Shown here: one piece after another, positions 28,952 to 38,951 of the stretch
Layout: every line of letters begins with the position of its first letter
Position numbering within the stretch: the first letter of the stretch is position 1
Assembly (NCBI GenBank): GCA_903931945.1
Contig: CAIZEI010000202.1
Span: 114,452 to 178,451, forward strand
Reading direction: 5' to 3'
DNA length: 64,000 nucleotides
DNA from: an uncultured Hyphomicrobiales bacterium
GTDB taxonomy: Bacteria; Pseudomonadota; Alphaproteobacteria; Rhizobiales; Beijerinckiaceae
The notes under the pieces: generated by a model
The model's input: the letters and a program-made list of their open reading frames with translations, nothing else
Database searches by the model: none
What the model was told of the DNA's origin: nothing
Translations under genes and position numbers: made by a program

Positions 28952-30572
28952 CCTTCGCTGCGCCCCGCACTTTATCGATCAACCCTGCCGCATTGTCGGG
29001 CGCCGCATCGCCACGCCATGCGACATAACCATCGGGCCGCACCAGAACCAGTTTGCGTTCATAGAGCGTTGCGATGTCCGGATCGTCGATCGCGACGATC
29101 GACAGGGGAACGCCTTTCGCGCGCGCCGCCTGCGCGATGGATGTCGCCTCGCCGCCGAACGAGAGCAGCGTGAAACCTTTGCCGAACAGATCGAGCGTCG
29201 ATATTCCCGGCTCAATCCAGGCGTGCGGCGCGCGCGATCCCGGTCGCGCGGTCGGCGTATAATCCTTGATGGAATCGGGGGGCCGCGGAGAGCCGTCCGC
29301 CACAATCACTGGCGAATCATCGTAGCGCGCGCCCAGCACAATGCCATCCGAGACGAAAACCTGCGTGCGGTCGCGCAATATGCCTTCGCGCATTCTTTCG
29401 CGCGCAGTTGCGCCCTCCGGCGTGTCGTCCTCGACTATGGCGCGTGTGTCCGGCGCTGAAAATTCAGCGCGGTTTTCGGTGGCGGTGCGGACAATGCGCT
29501 GCGCGAGCGGCTTGCGCTCGGCTTCATAGCTTTCAAGCAATTGCGGCCCGGCCCAGCCCTCAAGCGTCGCCGCCAGCTTCCACGAGAGATCGAAGGCGTC
29601 GCCAAGCCCGGTATTCATGCCAAAACCGCCCGAAGGCGAATGCTGATGCACGGCGTCGCCCGCCAGAAACACCGGACCCTTGCGCCAGCAATCGGCGACA
29701 ATGCTCCGGCACGTCCACGGCAAAACCGAAATGATCTCATAGGGAACATCGCTCCCGATATAACGTCGCACGGCTGCATCGATGTCGACGGATTTTGGAT
29801 CGACGCGTTCATCGCGCAGATTGATACCCAGGCGCCAGAGAGAGTTCCCATCGATTTCGATGAGACTTGGATTGTGGCCATCTTTGTCGACAAAGAAATA
29901 AAAGGCCATTTTTCCCTTGTCGTGACGGGTCCACAGGTCCGGAATGCGCAAAAAGACATTGAGATGATGAGAGAGCGCAGGCATTCCCTCCCAACGCACG
30001 CCAAGCGTTCTGGGAACCGGCGAATGTCCGCCGCAACACGACACAAGAAAACGTGCGGAAATTGTTTCGCTTCGTCCGGCCGCCAGATTTCTGACCATCG
30101 CCTCGATGCCGCCGGCAGTCTCGCGAATGGAGTCCAGTCGATGGTTGTAGCGAAGGTCGACGCTCGGAAACGACATCGCAAGATCGCGCAGGATCGGATC
30201 GAAAAATACCTGATTGCAACGCTGGGAACGTTCTGGCGTGGTTGGCAGGGGCTTTGCGCCACCATAGGTCGGGCGCGGGATATGCGCGATGACATGGCCC
30301 TGCAGGCTTGTCAGATAGGAGATGTCGAGCGGGAAGTCCGGCGGCGTGCCAGAGTTGCGCACCTTGTCCGCAATGCCCCAGCGGCGACAAAACTCCATCG
30401 TGCGAGAATTGATCGTATTGGCGCGGGGATGGAAGATGCCGCCGTCGCCCTGTTCGACGACAATGCAATCGACGCCCCGCGATCCGAGGTCCGCCGCAAG
30501 CCCGAGCCCCACCGGCCCTGCGCCGACGATCAGCACTGATGTTGAAAATGGATCTGTCGTCAACGCATTCAC
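28941..30572 (-). CDS. FAD-dependent aromatic monooxygenase (PHBH-fold)
   Basis: VLIVGAGPVGLGLAADLGSRGVDCIVVEQ; GPVFLAGDAVHQHSPSGGFGMNTGLGDAFDLSWKLA. Confidence 0.93.
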   Translation of the reverse strand: MNALTTDPFSTSVLIVGAGPVGLGLAADLGSRGVDCIVVEQGDGGIFHPRANTINSRTMEFCRRWGIADKVRNSGTPPDFPLDISYLTSLQGHVIAHIPRPTYGGAKPLPTTPERSQRCNQVFFDPILRDLAMSFPSVDLRYNHRLDSIRETAGGIEAMVRNLAAGRSETISARFLVSCCGGHSPVPRTLGVRWEGMPALSHHLNVFLRIPDLWTRHDKGKMAFYFFVDKDGHNPSLIEIDGNSLWRLGINLRDERVDPKSVDIDAAVRRYIGSDVPYEIISVLPWTCRSIVADCWRKGPVFLAGDAVHQHSPSGGFGMNTGLGDAFDLSWKLAATLEGWAGPQLLESYEAERKPLAQRIVRTATENRAEFSAPDTRAIVEDDTPEGATARERMREGILRDRTQVFVSDGIVLGARYDDSPVIVADGSPRPPDSIKDYTPTARPGSRAPHAWIEPGISTLDLFGKGFTLLSFGGEATSIAQAARAKGVPLSIVAIDDPDIATLYERKLVLVRPDGYVAWRGDAAPDNAAGLIDKVRGAAKAIA

Positions 30573-31807
30573 TTTGTGGTCTCCGCAAGCGGCGCGCCAT
30601 AGGAGCGAGCGGGAAAAGGATAGGGGCCGAGAAACTGGAATATCAGGCAGGCCAGTAGCAAGGCGATTCCATAGGCAATGAAGGCCGGCGTGTAACTGTG
30701 ATAATGATCATAGACCTCGCCGCTGATGGCCCCGCCCAGTCCCGTTGCGCCAGCAACCGCGCCAAACATCAGGCCGCCGATCTTGCCGAGGTTTTTCAGG
30801 CCGAAATAGCGGCTGGCCAGAAATGTTTGCATGTCAATTTCGCAACCGAGCGCCGCGCCAACCAGCATGGCGCCAATGAACGGCGCGGGCTCCGGCCAAC
30901 CGCAATCGATCAGAAACAGGCCGAGGATACAGATAAGGAAAAAGCCGCTGATCACCCACGGTCCGAAAATGCGGTCTGTCAGCCAGCCTGAACCGATGCG
31001 TCCAGCAATCGATGCGAGGCCGGAAAAGGCGAGCACGGTTGAGGCCGCCTGCAAGGGCACGCCCCTGTCCGCAAGGATGACGACAACCTGCGTCAGGGCG
31101 CCATTTATTCCAATAATTCCAACGACGAAACATGCCGCCAACGCCCAGAATCGCCAGTTTCGCAGAGCATCCCCGAATGCTGCTCCGGTCTTTTCTCCGC
31201 TCGGGATATCGTCATGAGCATCGCGCTCGACCTCGGTTGGCGCCCGCATGAATAAAAAGACCGGAATCGTGGACAGTATCAACATCAGCGCGCCAAGGCC
31301 GAGATAGGCCGAACGCCAGCCAGCCGCGCCAATCATATAGGCGACGGCCTGCGGCATGATGAATGTGCCAAGACCTACGCCCGACATGGCGACGCCGAGC
31401 GCAATACCGCGCTGACGGTCAAACCATTGCGCCACTGCAAATCCGATCGATGTCGGGGAAATACCGGCGCTGAAGGCGCCCTTGAGCGCGAACAAGACGA
31501 CAATCACGAAGATAGAGCCAGTCAGCATCGACTGCGCCATCGTCACAAATGCAAATAGCGGCGCGCCAAAAAGCAGAACGCGCCGCGCGCCGAACCTGTC
31601 GAGCAGCACGCCGAGGATGGGTGTCGCGATGACGCTCAGCCAGGTCGTCACGCCCATGATGCGACCGAGTTCGCCCCGCGTGACGCCAAGGTCTTCGGTG
31701 ATGGGTTTGAGAAATACGCCAAAGGCGAGAATATTGACCGCGCCCGCGCCGCAGGTCAGCGCCATCATTGAAGCAAAAACAATCCACCAACGGCTTTTGC
31801 CGAACAT
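30569..31807 (-). CDS. MFS transporter
   Basis: Twelve-TM-like hydrophobic protein; LGVLLDRFGARRVLLFGAPLF; 4-bp overlap with the downstream monooxygenase start. Confidence 0.93.
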   Translation of the reverse strand: MFGKSRWWIVFASMMALTCGAGAVNILAFGVFLKPITEDLGVTRGELGRIMGVTTWLSVIATPILGVLLDRFGARRVLLFGAPLFAFVTMAQSMLTGSIFVIVVLFALKGAFSAGISPTSIGFAVAQWFDRQRGIALGVAMSGVGLGTFIMPQAVAYMIGAAGWRSAYLGLGALMLILSTIPVFLFMRAPTEVERDAHDDIPSGEKTGAAFGDALRNWRFWALAACFVVGIIGINGALTQVVVILADRGVPLQAASTVLAFSGLASIAGRIGSGWLTDRIFGPWVISGFFLICILGLFLIDCGWPEPAPFIGAMLVGAALGCEIDMQTFLASRYFGLKNLGKIGGLMFGAVAGATGLGGAISGEVYDHYHSYTPAFIAYGIALLLACLIFQFLGPYPFPARSYGAPLAETTK

Positions 31808-31849
31808 GTTTTCCCCCCGAGCGCGTTCCCGTTGTCCGGGATTGACTCA

Positions 31850-31875
31850 CGATGGAGCCTCAAAAGGCTCCATCG
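31850..31875 (-). promoter_or_regulatory. 10-bp perfect hairpin between the lyase and MFS genes
   Basis: CGATGGAGCC-TCAAAA-GGCTCCATCG. Confidence 0.7.
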
Positions 31876-31939
31876 AAACATAGGCAGGATCGGCGAGGCG
31901 CATGGCAACGTCAAGTGGCGCGCAACGCCAATGGCGCCA

Positions 31940-32848
31940 TCAGCCTTTTCTGGCGCCTGTCCGCTTCTCGATTACAGCGCGCGCTGCAGCAAGATAAGAG
32001 TTTTCGGTTGCGTTCTGCCGGTCAAGTCCGACCAGTTCGTAATAATCGTTGAGCGGCGAGAGTTCCGATTGCACCGTTTCAAAGGAGTGATGATCTTTCA
32101 AAGCTTTCATCGCCCGTGCAACGCCGCCGACCGCTGCAAACAGCGCGGCTGACGGGAATGTGCACAACGCCGCCCCGGCTTTCTCCAGATCTTGCATTGA
32201 CGATTTCCAGTTGGCGTTGGCATGGGAGAGATTGGCGAGTTGGGGACCCGGCACTTCGCGCAGCACCCGCTTGAACTCATCGATAGCGTCGGCGCCCATG
32301 GGTTTGGCCATGTCGCAACCAAGCTCCATATACATCTGGCAACGCTCGATCGCGGCATCGATGCCCTCAACGCCGAGCGCATCGCTGCGGGCGACAATGA
32401 CCAGATCGGGATCTCGCCGGGCGTCGAGCGCGGCTTTCAGCTTGGTCATCATCTCTTCAGCGGAAATGACCGCCTTGCCAGCCATATAACCACAACGATT
32501 CGGAAAGACCTGGTCGCTGATGAACAGGCCAGCTACGCCTGCCGCCTCGAAGGCGCGCACCATCTGGCGCACATTGTTGGGGCCGCCAAAACCGGTATCG
32601 GCGTCTACGTAAACCGGGATGTTCACGGCGCCGCAGATACGCCCGTAATGGTCGGCGTAATCGCGCATGTTGGACTGGCCTGTGTCAGGCGCGGCGAGCA
32701 GCGCGCCCATGGCCGCGTAACCGCCTGCGACCATCACATCAAAACCCTGCGCCTCGATAATGCGCGCGGACAGCGCGTCATAGGCGCCAGGCGCCAGCGC
32801 CATGCCAGGCGCCGCAATGATTTGTCGAAAATTTTTGCGGATGCTCAT
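31940..32848 (-). CDS. Isocitrate lyase/PEP mutase-family lyase
   Basis: MALAPGAYDALSARIIEAQGFDVMVAGGYAAM; VYVDADTGFGGPNNVRQMVRAFEAAGVAGLFISDQ; VIVARSDA. Confidence 0.93.
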   Translation of the reverse strand: MSIRKNFRQIIAAPGMALAPGAYDALSARIIEAQGFDVMVAGGYAAMGALLAAPDTGQSNMRDYADHYGRICGAVNIPVYVDADTGFGGPNNVRQMVRAFEAAGVAGLFISDQVFPNRCGYMAGKAVISAEEMMTKLKAALDARRDPDLVIVARSDALGVEGIDAAIERCQMYMELGCDMAKPMGADAIDEFKRVLREVPGPQLANLSHANANWKSSMQDLEKAGAALCTFPSAALFAAVGGVARAMKALKDHHSFETVQSELSPLNDYYELVGLDRQNATENSYLAAARAVIEKRTGARKG

Positions 32849-32859
32849 GTGTTTTTCCT

Positions 32860-33495
32860 TCAGCCGATGGAGCCAATATCCGCGCGTTGCCGCCAGGGCG
32901 CTTCGGAAGCGATTTCCGCCTCATAGGCGGCAATTTCATCCGCGTGTTTGAGCGTCAGGCCAATGTCGTCGAGGCCTTCCATCAATCGGGTCTTGTCCGC
33001 TGCGGGAAAATCAAAATGGAAACGTTCGCCGCCCGGCGCTGTAATGGTCTGCGCGCCAAGATCGACAGTGAAATCGCCGTGACCATCGCTTGCCACAACC
33101 AGCGCTTCAAATCTTTCGACATCCATTTCGCGCAGCGTCACTGGCAGCACGCCATTTTGCAAACAGTTTTCGCGATAGATATCGGCGAACGCCCGCGCCA
33201 CAATGCAGCGAACGCCGACCGCCATAAACGCCCAGACTGCCGATTCGCGCGAACTGCCGCAGCCAAAATTGCGTCCTGCGACCAGCAACGCCGGCTTGCG
33301 GAATTGCGGCCTGTTGAACACAAAGTCCGGGTCTGGAGTTCCATCTTCGCGGTTGCGACGCCGTTGGAACAGCAGTTCCGCATAATCCTGATTAATCTTG
33401 GGGCCTTGACCGACAGGCGCGATCTGGTCGGTGTTGATATCGTCTTCAAGCAGCGGAACGGCGGCGCCGCGCAGGATCGTAAAAGCTTCCATCAC
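32860..33495 (-). CDS. Aconitase-family small subunit (LeuD-like)
   Basis: LEDDINTDQIAPVGQGPKI; LVAGRNFGCGSSRESAVWAF; FADIYRENCLQNGVLPV. Confidence 0.92.
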   Translation of the reverse strand: MMEAFTILRGAAVPLLEDDINTDQIAPVGQGPKINQDYAELLFQRRRNREDGTPDPDFVFNRPQFRKPALLVAGRNFGCGSSRESAVWAFMAVGVRCIVARAFADIYRENCLQNGVLPVTLREMDVERFEALVVASDGHGDFTVDLGAQTITAPGGERFHFDFPAADKTRLMEGLDDIGLTLKHADEIAAYEAEIASEAPWRQRADIGSIG

Positions 33496-34904
33496 AGCGC
33501 TCCGGCCATCAATTTTCGGACATCGGTGATCTTGCCTGTCACGGCGGCGGCGGCCGCCAGCGCCGGGCCGACAAGATGCGTGCGGGCGCCCGGACCCTGC
33601 CGGTTTTCAAAATTGCGGTTGGTGGTGGACAGCACCCGTTCGCCCCGCTCGCCCCGGTCGCCGTTCGAACCCGCGCACATGGAACAGGCGGCTTCCCCCC
33701 ATACGAATCCGGCGTCACGGAAAACCTTGTCAAGGCCAATGGATTCGGCGTCGCGCTTGACCTTGCCGGAGCCTGGAACCACAAGCGCATGCACGCCTGC
33801 CGCCACCTTGCGTCCGCGCACAACATTGGCGGCGATTTCAAGATCTGGCAAACGCGCGTTGGTGCAGGAGCCAATGAATACCCGATGCACATCGAGCCCT
33901 TCAACGGGCTCGCCGGGCGTAAGGCCCATGTAGGCGATGGCGCGTTCGAGCGCGGCGCGGCGGTCAGCTGGCGCGCTCGACGGATCAGGCACGCGCTCGC
34001 CAATCGCGAACGCCTGCGCGGGGTCCGTGCCCCATGTGATCTGCGGTTCGAGAGCGCTGCAATCGATTGCAATTTCGGTGTCGAACGCCGCGTCGTCATC
34101 GCTGTTCAAATGGCGCCATTGCGCAAGCGCACGCTCCCACATCGCGCCTTTGGGCGCCCAGGGGCGACCCGCAATCCATTGAAAGGTTGCGTCGTCTGGC
34201 GCGACCAGCCCGGTGCGCGATCCCATCTCGATGGCAAGATTGCACAGGGTCAGCCGACCCTCGACGGACAGGGCGCGCGCGGCGCTCCCCGCAAATTCGA
34301 TGAAATGGCCGCGACCGCCCGCAACGCCAATCCCGGCGATAATCTTGAGCGCGATATCCTTGCCCGCCGCCCAGGCGCCAATCGCGCCTTCCAGCCGGAT
34401 GCGCATCCGTTTGGGTTTGCTCATGGCGATGACCTGCGTCGCCAGAATATGTTCCAGCTCCGTTGTGCCGCAGCCAAACGCCAGCGCGCCAAGACCGCCT
34501 ACCGTGCAGGCGTGGCTATCGGGCACCGCATGGGTCGAGCCGGGCAGGACCATGCCGATTTCCGGCGCGACGACGTGGGAAATGCCATGTTCCGCGTCGC
34601 CCAGATCAAAGACGCGCACGCCATTGCGATGGCTGCCTTCGCGCATCGCCGCGATGAGTTCCAGCACCTCGCCTTTGGCGTTGCGGTCGGTGCGGCCGGG
34701 CGCCGAACGCGGGGTATGATCAAGCGCTGAAAACGTCAGATCGGGGCGGCGGACTTTACGTCCGGCCCTGGCAAGTTTGCCAAAGGCGTGCGGCGCATGG
34801 AGCTCATGCAACACATGGCGGTCAATATAGATGAGGTCACGGCCGTCGGCCCGGCGCGCGACAACATGCGAATCCCAAATCTTGTCGATCAGCGTCGCCG
34901 CCAT
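33492..34904 (-). CDS. Aconitase-family large subunit (LeuC-like), divergent
   Basis: Fe-S cysteine motifs FIGSCTNARLPDL and ACSMCAGSN; STTNRNFENRQGPGARTHLV; 4-bp overlap with the small subunit. Confidence 0.92.
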   Translation of the reverse strand: MAATLIDKIWDSHVVARRADGRDLIYIDRHVLHELHAPHAFGKLARAGRKVRRPDLTFSALDHTPRSAPGRTDRNAKGEVLELIAAMREGSHRNGVRVFDLGDAEHGISHVVAPEIGMVLPGSTHAVPDSHACTVGGLGALAFGCGTTELEHILATQVIAMSKPKRMRIRLEGAIGAWAAGKDIALKIIAGIGVAGGRGHFIEFAGSAARALSVEGRLTLCNLAIEMGSRTGLVAPDDATFQWIAGRPWAPKGAMWERALAQWRHLNSDDDAAFDTEIAIDCSALEPQITWGTDPAQAFAIGERVPDPSSAPADRRAALERAIAYMGLTPGEPVEGLDVHRVFIGSCTNARLPDLEIAANVVRGRKVAAGVHALVVPGSGKVKRDAESIGLDKVFRDAGFVWGEAACSMCAGSNGDRGERGERVLSTTNRNFENRQGPGARTHLVGPALAAAAAVTGKITDVRKLMAGAL

Positions 34905-34931
34905 GTTGGCCTCATCTGGTTTGCGCCCCGT

Positions 34932-35969
34932 TCAATCGCGCCCGGCGGGCATGATTTTCGATATGGCGTCGAGCGTCTCCCCCGGGGTCGCATAAAGCTT
35001 GTCCAGCAGGCTGACAAGTTCGCCCGCGGGCCGCAAGGTCATATCGATATGCGCCGACTTTGCCTCCGTCAGCAAATCAGGGTCGCGCAGGGTCGCCTCG
35101 AACGCCGCGCGCAACGCCAGCGCACGCGCGGCGGGAGTCCCCGGCGGCAGCGCATAGGGGCGGCCAAATTCGACGCTGGAAAAAATGAACCGCAAAAGAT
35201 CGCGCTGCTCATTGCTGGAGGTGTGATCGTAGATCGAGGGAACTTCGGGAAAATCCGGCAGGGGCGTTTCCTCGGCGCGCAGAATTATCCGCACGCGTCC
35301 CGAACGAATGTCGGCAACGCGCGGCAGGAACTGGTTGATCGAATTGCAGACGCCCTCGATTTCGCCGCGCTCCATGGCGAGCCAGGCGTCGGGAGGGCCG
35401 GCATAGCCCTCCACCACGCGGAACCGGGCGCCCAGCACACGGTTCAGAACCGTTGGCACAATGCTGAGCGAGGAACCTGCGCCCGACCCCGCCACAACAA
35501 ACTCCCGACGGAATATATCGTCAATGGAAGATACGCCGCTGCCCTGTGCGCTGAGGCAGACACGGCTTGGCAAGGAGGCTGCCCCGAGCCAGAAAAACTG
35601 ACGCGGGTCGGCTTCGAGCGACGCTTGCCCCATGACGGCCTGATTGGGAATATTGCGCGAGAACGAGCCGATGACCGTTCCATCGCGCGGGGCGCGGGAA
35701 TAAAGATAATTTGCCGCGACAATGCTTGCGGCTGCTGGCATGTTCTGCACAACAATGACGGGATTGCCGGGAATATGTCGCCCAAGGTAGCGCGCGAGCA
35801 AACGCCCGCCAAGATCGTAATCGCCGCCGGGGGGATGGCCGAGCACAAGATGAAGCTGATGGCTGGCGTAGAAAGACTCGATATCGTCGGCCCGCGCGGG
35901 AAGCGATATCGCCGCCAGCGCTGCAATCAGGGCGATGAAGCCTCGCACTTTGATCCTCCCCGACGCCAT
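34932..35969 (-). CDS. Tripartite tricarboxylate transporter-type (Bug) substrate-binding protein
   Basis: Signal peptide; LGHPPGGDYDLGGRLLARYLGRHIPGNPVIVVQNMPAAASIVAANYLY. Confidence 0.8.
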   Translation of the reverse strand: MASGRIKVRGFIALIAALAAISLPARADDIESFYASHQLHLVLGHPPGGDYDLGGRLLARYLGRHIPGNPVIVVQNMPAAASIVAANYLYSRAPRDGTVIGSFSRNIPNQAVMGQASLEADPRQFFWLGAASLPSRVCLSAQGSGVSSIDDIFRREFVVAGSGAGSSLSIVPTVLNRVLGARFRVVEGYAGPPDAWLAMERGEIEGVCNSINQFLPRVADIRSGRVRIILRAEETPLPDFPEVPSIYDHTSSNEQRDLLRFIFSSVEFGRPYALPPGTPAARALALRAAFEATLRDPDLLTEAKSAHIDMTLRPAGELVSLLDKLYATPGETLDAISKIMPAGRD

Positions 35970-36036
35970 TTGAGGTTTCCACGCTGTCCTGAAAAGACCT
36001 ATAGTGCCCCGAATTTCGATGCAAGGGAGACGCTGC

Positions 36037-36561
36037 ATGGCTTACCAACTGACCGATTTTTGCGCTGACGCCAGAGCTGCGCTGAAAGCAAAGCCTCTGG
36101 GTTTTGCGCTCGACGATATCGCGCATCATCTGACGAGGCTGCTCGGCAACGAAGCCTTTGTGCGGGAGACTTTCCGGGATGAGACGCCCGCCGGTAAAAC
36201 CGAACTCTATCACGACGCGGAGACCGATTTTTACGTTTACGCTCATGTGCAGGCGCCGGGAAAAACCGGCGCGCCGCACAGTCACGGCGCGTCATGGGCG
36301 GTCTATGGCAATGCAGCGGGCTTTACGGAAATGACCGAATACCAGCGTGTGAATCCTGAAAACGACGAACAGGTTGTTCTGAAAAAATCGGATTTTTATG
36401 CGCTGCATCCCGGGCAAACCCGCGGCTATGGGCCGGGGATCATCCACTCGACGGGCCATCCTCACAAAGCCTGGGTTGTGCGTGTGACCGGCACGGACCT
36501 TGACGTTCTTCCCCGCTATCATTTCAAGCGCTCGCGCGACAAGGTGCTGGAAGAGGCGTAA
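36037..36561 (+). CDS. Cupin protein, cysteine dioxygenase-like
   Basis: GAPHSHGASWAVYGNAAGFTEMTEYQRV; GIIHSTGHPHKAWVVRVTG. Confidence 0.75.
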   Translation: MAYQLTDFCADARAALKAKPLGFALDDIAHHLTRLLGNEAFVRETFRDETPAGKTELYHDAETDFYVYAHVQAPGKTGAPHSHGASWAVYGNAAGFTEMTEYQRVNPENDEQVVLKKSDFYALHPGQTRGYGPGIIHSTGHPHKAWVVRVTGTDLDVLPRYHFKRSRDKVLEEA

Positions 36562-36662
36562 CGTCCGGGTGATGCGCAATCCGCACAAGGTCGGCATTGC
36601 GCGAGCCAACAGGCCTGTTACCTTCCCGAAGCTTGGGGGGAAACCTGATTCGGAGACTGCAT

Positions 36663-36935
36663 ATGAAAAATATTGTTGCTGCCTTGGGCCTTGGCGCCAT
36701 CGCACTGCTCGCATCCGCCAGCGCTCAGGCGCTGCCGGTCGTCGGCGCCTCTGCCGGAGAGACTGAAATCACATTGGCCGCATTTGGCTGCGGCCCCTAT
36801 GCGCATCCCGATCGTTTCGGTCGTTGCGAGCCGAATCGCCCGCGTTACTTCGCTCCGCGGCCGCGTTACTTCGCGCCCCCGCCACGCTGCTTCGTGCGCA
36901 TGACGCCGTATGGGCCGCGCCGCTTCTGCCGTTGA
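36663..36935 (+). CDS. Small secreted Cys/Arg/Pro-rich protein (GCG_CRPN-like)
   Basis: MKNIVAALGLGAIALLASASAQA signal peptide; AFGCGPYAHPDRFGRCEPNRPRYFAPRPRYFAPPPRCF. Confidence 0.7.
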   Translation: MKNIVAALGLGAIALLASASAQALPVVGASAGETEITLAAFGCGPYAHPDRFGRCEPNRPRYFAPRPRYFAPPPRCFVRMTPYGPRRFCR

Positions 36936-36989
36936 TAGGAACATTGAATTGAAATGAACGCGCGGATGAATTGTCCGCGCGTTTTCGCT

Positions 36990-38213
36990 TTAACCGCTTT
37001 TGTCGCCCTTCAGCATTTTGATCAGCCAGGGCGTCGTGATTTCGCGGCGAATGCGCTCGGAGCCCCATTCCTTGCTCGCGCCCATATGGCCGCCATCGGG
37101 ATTGACCCAGGTTTCCTTGACGCCGCCGGGCACCGTGCGGGCCACCAGCATGAGATCGTCAATCGGCACCTGCGTATCATGCACGCCATTGACCAGCAGC
37201 ATCGGCGTCGAGGGTTTGTCGAGCAACCCTTGAGTCTTCAATGACATTTTGGGGCCATAGGCGAGAAAAGCCTCAAGCCCCTGCACCTGATAGACATCGG
37301 CGCGCGCGGGCAGCAGGTCCATCAGATATTCGGGCGTATTGACCGCGACCTTCTGCCATTCCGGCTGGAAATAATAATGTACGGGAAGGCCCTGCGCGAC
37401 GACGGCTTTCAGCCGGTCCCTGGCGACAATCGCCATCTTCGTCGCCCAGTAGCCGCTCCAGCTGCCGCCGTAATAGGCGACGCGGCTGGCGTCGATATCG
37501 GGCCGCTTCACGAGATCATCGAGCGCGGCGAAAAACATTTTTTCGGAATCGACATCACCCTTGATCGGCGCCTGACCGGTGCCCGGCATATCCACCGCAA
37601 AGACGGCAATGCCCGCCGCCAGCAATTCATTATTGCGTTCGATGGCTTCTTCCTTGCGCCCGTCGAGCGCGGTTGAAATGAACACCAGCGGAACTTTTCC
37701 CGCCGCCTTGGGCATCCGCAGATAGCCAACAATTTCCTTGCCCTCGAAAGGAATTTTGATCACCTCGAGTTTCGGCTCCCAGTATTTGGCGTATGCAAGA
37801 AAGGCGGCGAGCGCCTTTTCATAGGCCTTCTGCTTTTCTGGCGAATTGTTGGTGGGGTAGTGGCCGATTTTATAGAGGCGGAAGGCGCGGAGATAATCGG
37901 CGCTGGCCTTTTGGGAATCGCCCGCCGCCTCTTCGGATTTTGCCGCGGCGAAATATTTATCCGCAACGCCCATAAAACCGCGCGCCCACTCATCGCGATC
38001 GAGCGTTTTGATATTGGCGACGGCGGCTTTCACATCCTCCGCATTGACCTCGTTGGCCGGGCTGCGCTGCGGCTGGCGTTCCGCCCGATCGATGATCTCT
38101 TTTTTGAGTTCGTCGATGGTGCGCGTGGTGACCTGATCGGCGGCGAAAGCGGGCGGAGCGGCGAGCAGGGCGCAGAGCGCGATTTTGCGTGCAAGCGGTG
38201 CGAGTGACGGCAT
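36990..38213 (-). CDS. Secreted alpha/beta hydrolase (FrsA-like esterase)
   Basis: Signal peptide; VAYYGGSWSGYWATKMA; PSTPMLLVNGVHDTQVPIDD. Confidence 0.85.
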   Translation of the reverse strand: MPSLAPLARKIALCALLAAPPAFAADQVTTRTIDELKKEIIDRAERQPQRSPANEVNAEDVKAAVANIKTLDRDEWARGFMGVADKYFAAAKSEEAAGDSQKASADYLRAFRLYKIGHYPTNNSPEKQKAYEKALAAFLAYAKYWEPKLEVIKIPFEGKEIVGYLRMPKAAGKVPLVFISTALDGRKEEAIERNNELLAAGIAVFAVDMPGTGQAPIKGDVDSEKMFFAALDDLVKRPDIDASRVAYYGGSWSGYWATKMAIVARDRLKAVVAQGLPVHYYFQPEWQKVAVNTPEYLMDLLPARADVYQVQGLEAFLAYGPKMSLKTQGLLDKPSTPMLLVNGVHDTQVPIDDLMLVARTVPGGVKETWVNPDGGHMGASKEWGSERIRREITTPWLIKMLKGDKSG

Positions 38214-38339
38214 GGGTTTCCTCCTGATTTATTGGAGGGGATGTTGGGCTGGGAGGGGTGAGGCGTCAAGGGCGTGGGGCGAATATGAGATCGCTGGCGT
38301 ATATGTTCAGAAAGCAAACGCTTTACGAGCGGCCTTTCG

Positions 38340-38610
38340 TCGCAATGGATGTCATTCGCGCTTTTGCGGGAATCGCTTGTGTTCCGGACGTCGGCAAGGT
38401 TATCGCCCCGGCCATCGTCGTCACCGCGCCCGATCCGGCTGCATTCAAATCGGCGCGCGATTCTGCCGCCCCGTTCGGGCTCGCACCGCGCCGGAACTCG
38501 AGCGGCGGCAAACAAAAACTTGGCGCCATCGCAATTCAGGGCAATCGATGCATCAGAACGTTGCTCGTGCTGGGCGCGACATGCCTGCTCAGCGTTGTGA
38601 GCAAACGCAA
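38340..38610 (+). pseudogene. IS110-family transposase C-terminal remnant
   Basis: IACVPDVGKVIAPAIVVTAPDPAAFKSARDSAAPFGLAPRRNSSGGKQKLGAIAIQGNRCIRTLLVLGA matches the Transposase_20-type C-terminal pattern; no full-length ORF. Confidence 0.75.
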
Positions 38611-38951
38611 GGGGAGGAGACTTTTGCGCGGGCGCAAGCGCCCGTGAACCCTTTTCAGTTTCCCGGTTTGACGAGGATGAAACACGGACGCGAGGATCGA
38701 AAGGTCGGCAACGACAACGAACGACACCCCGGCGCGCGCAATGAGATCAAAGCTCGCGGGAATGATTTTGGACCTTCGCAGTCGTACCTCATCACGGCCA
38801 GCGGACATGTTCGCTCAAACAGGCCGGACATATGGCCGCAACCCGCCTATCCGTTCAGAAAGTCAGTTCTTTGCTTGGCAATCGAGGCCGTCCACATAGA
38901 CATGCCTTACGCTTTAGGGCGTAGGCAAATGTCTTGCGTCCGGTGCAGATG

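Noticed and set aside
33576-34730. 384-aa plus-strand ORF
   Set aside because: Antisense to the LeuC-like gene, which has clear Fe-S motifs.
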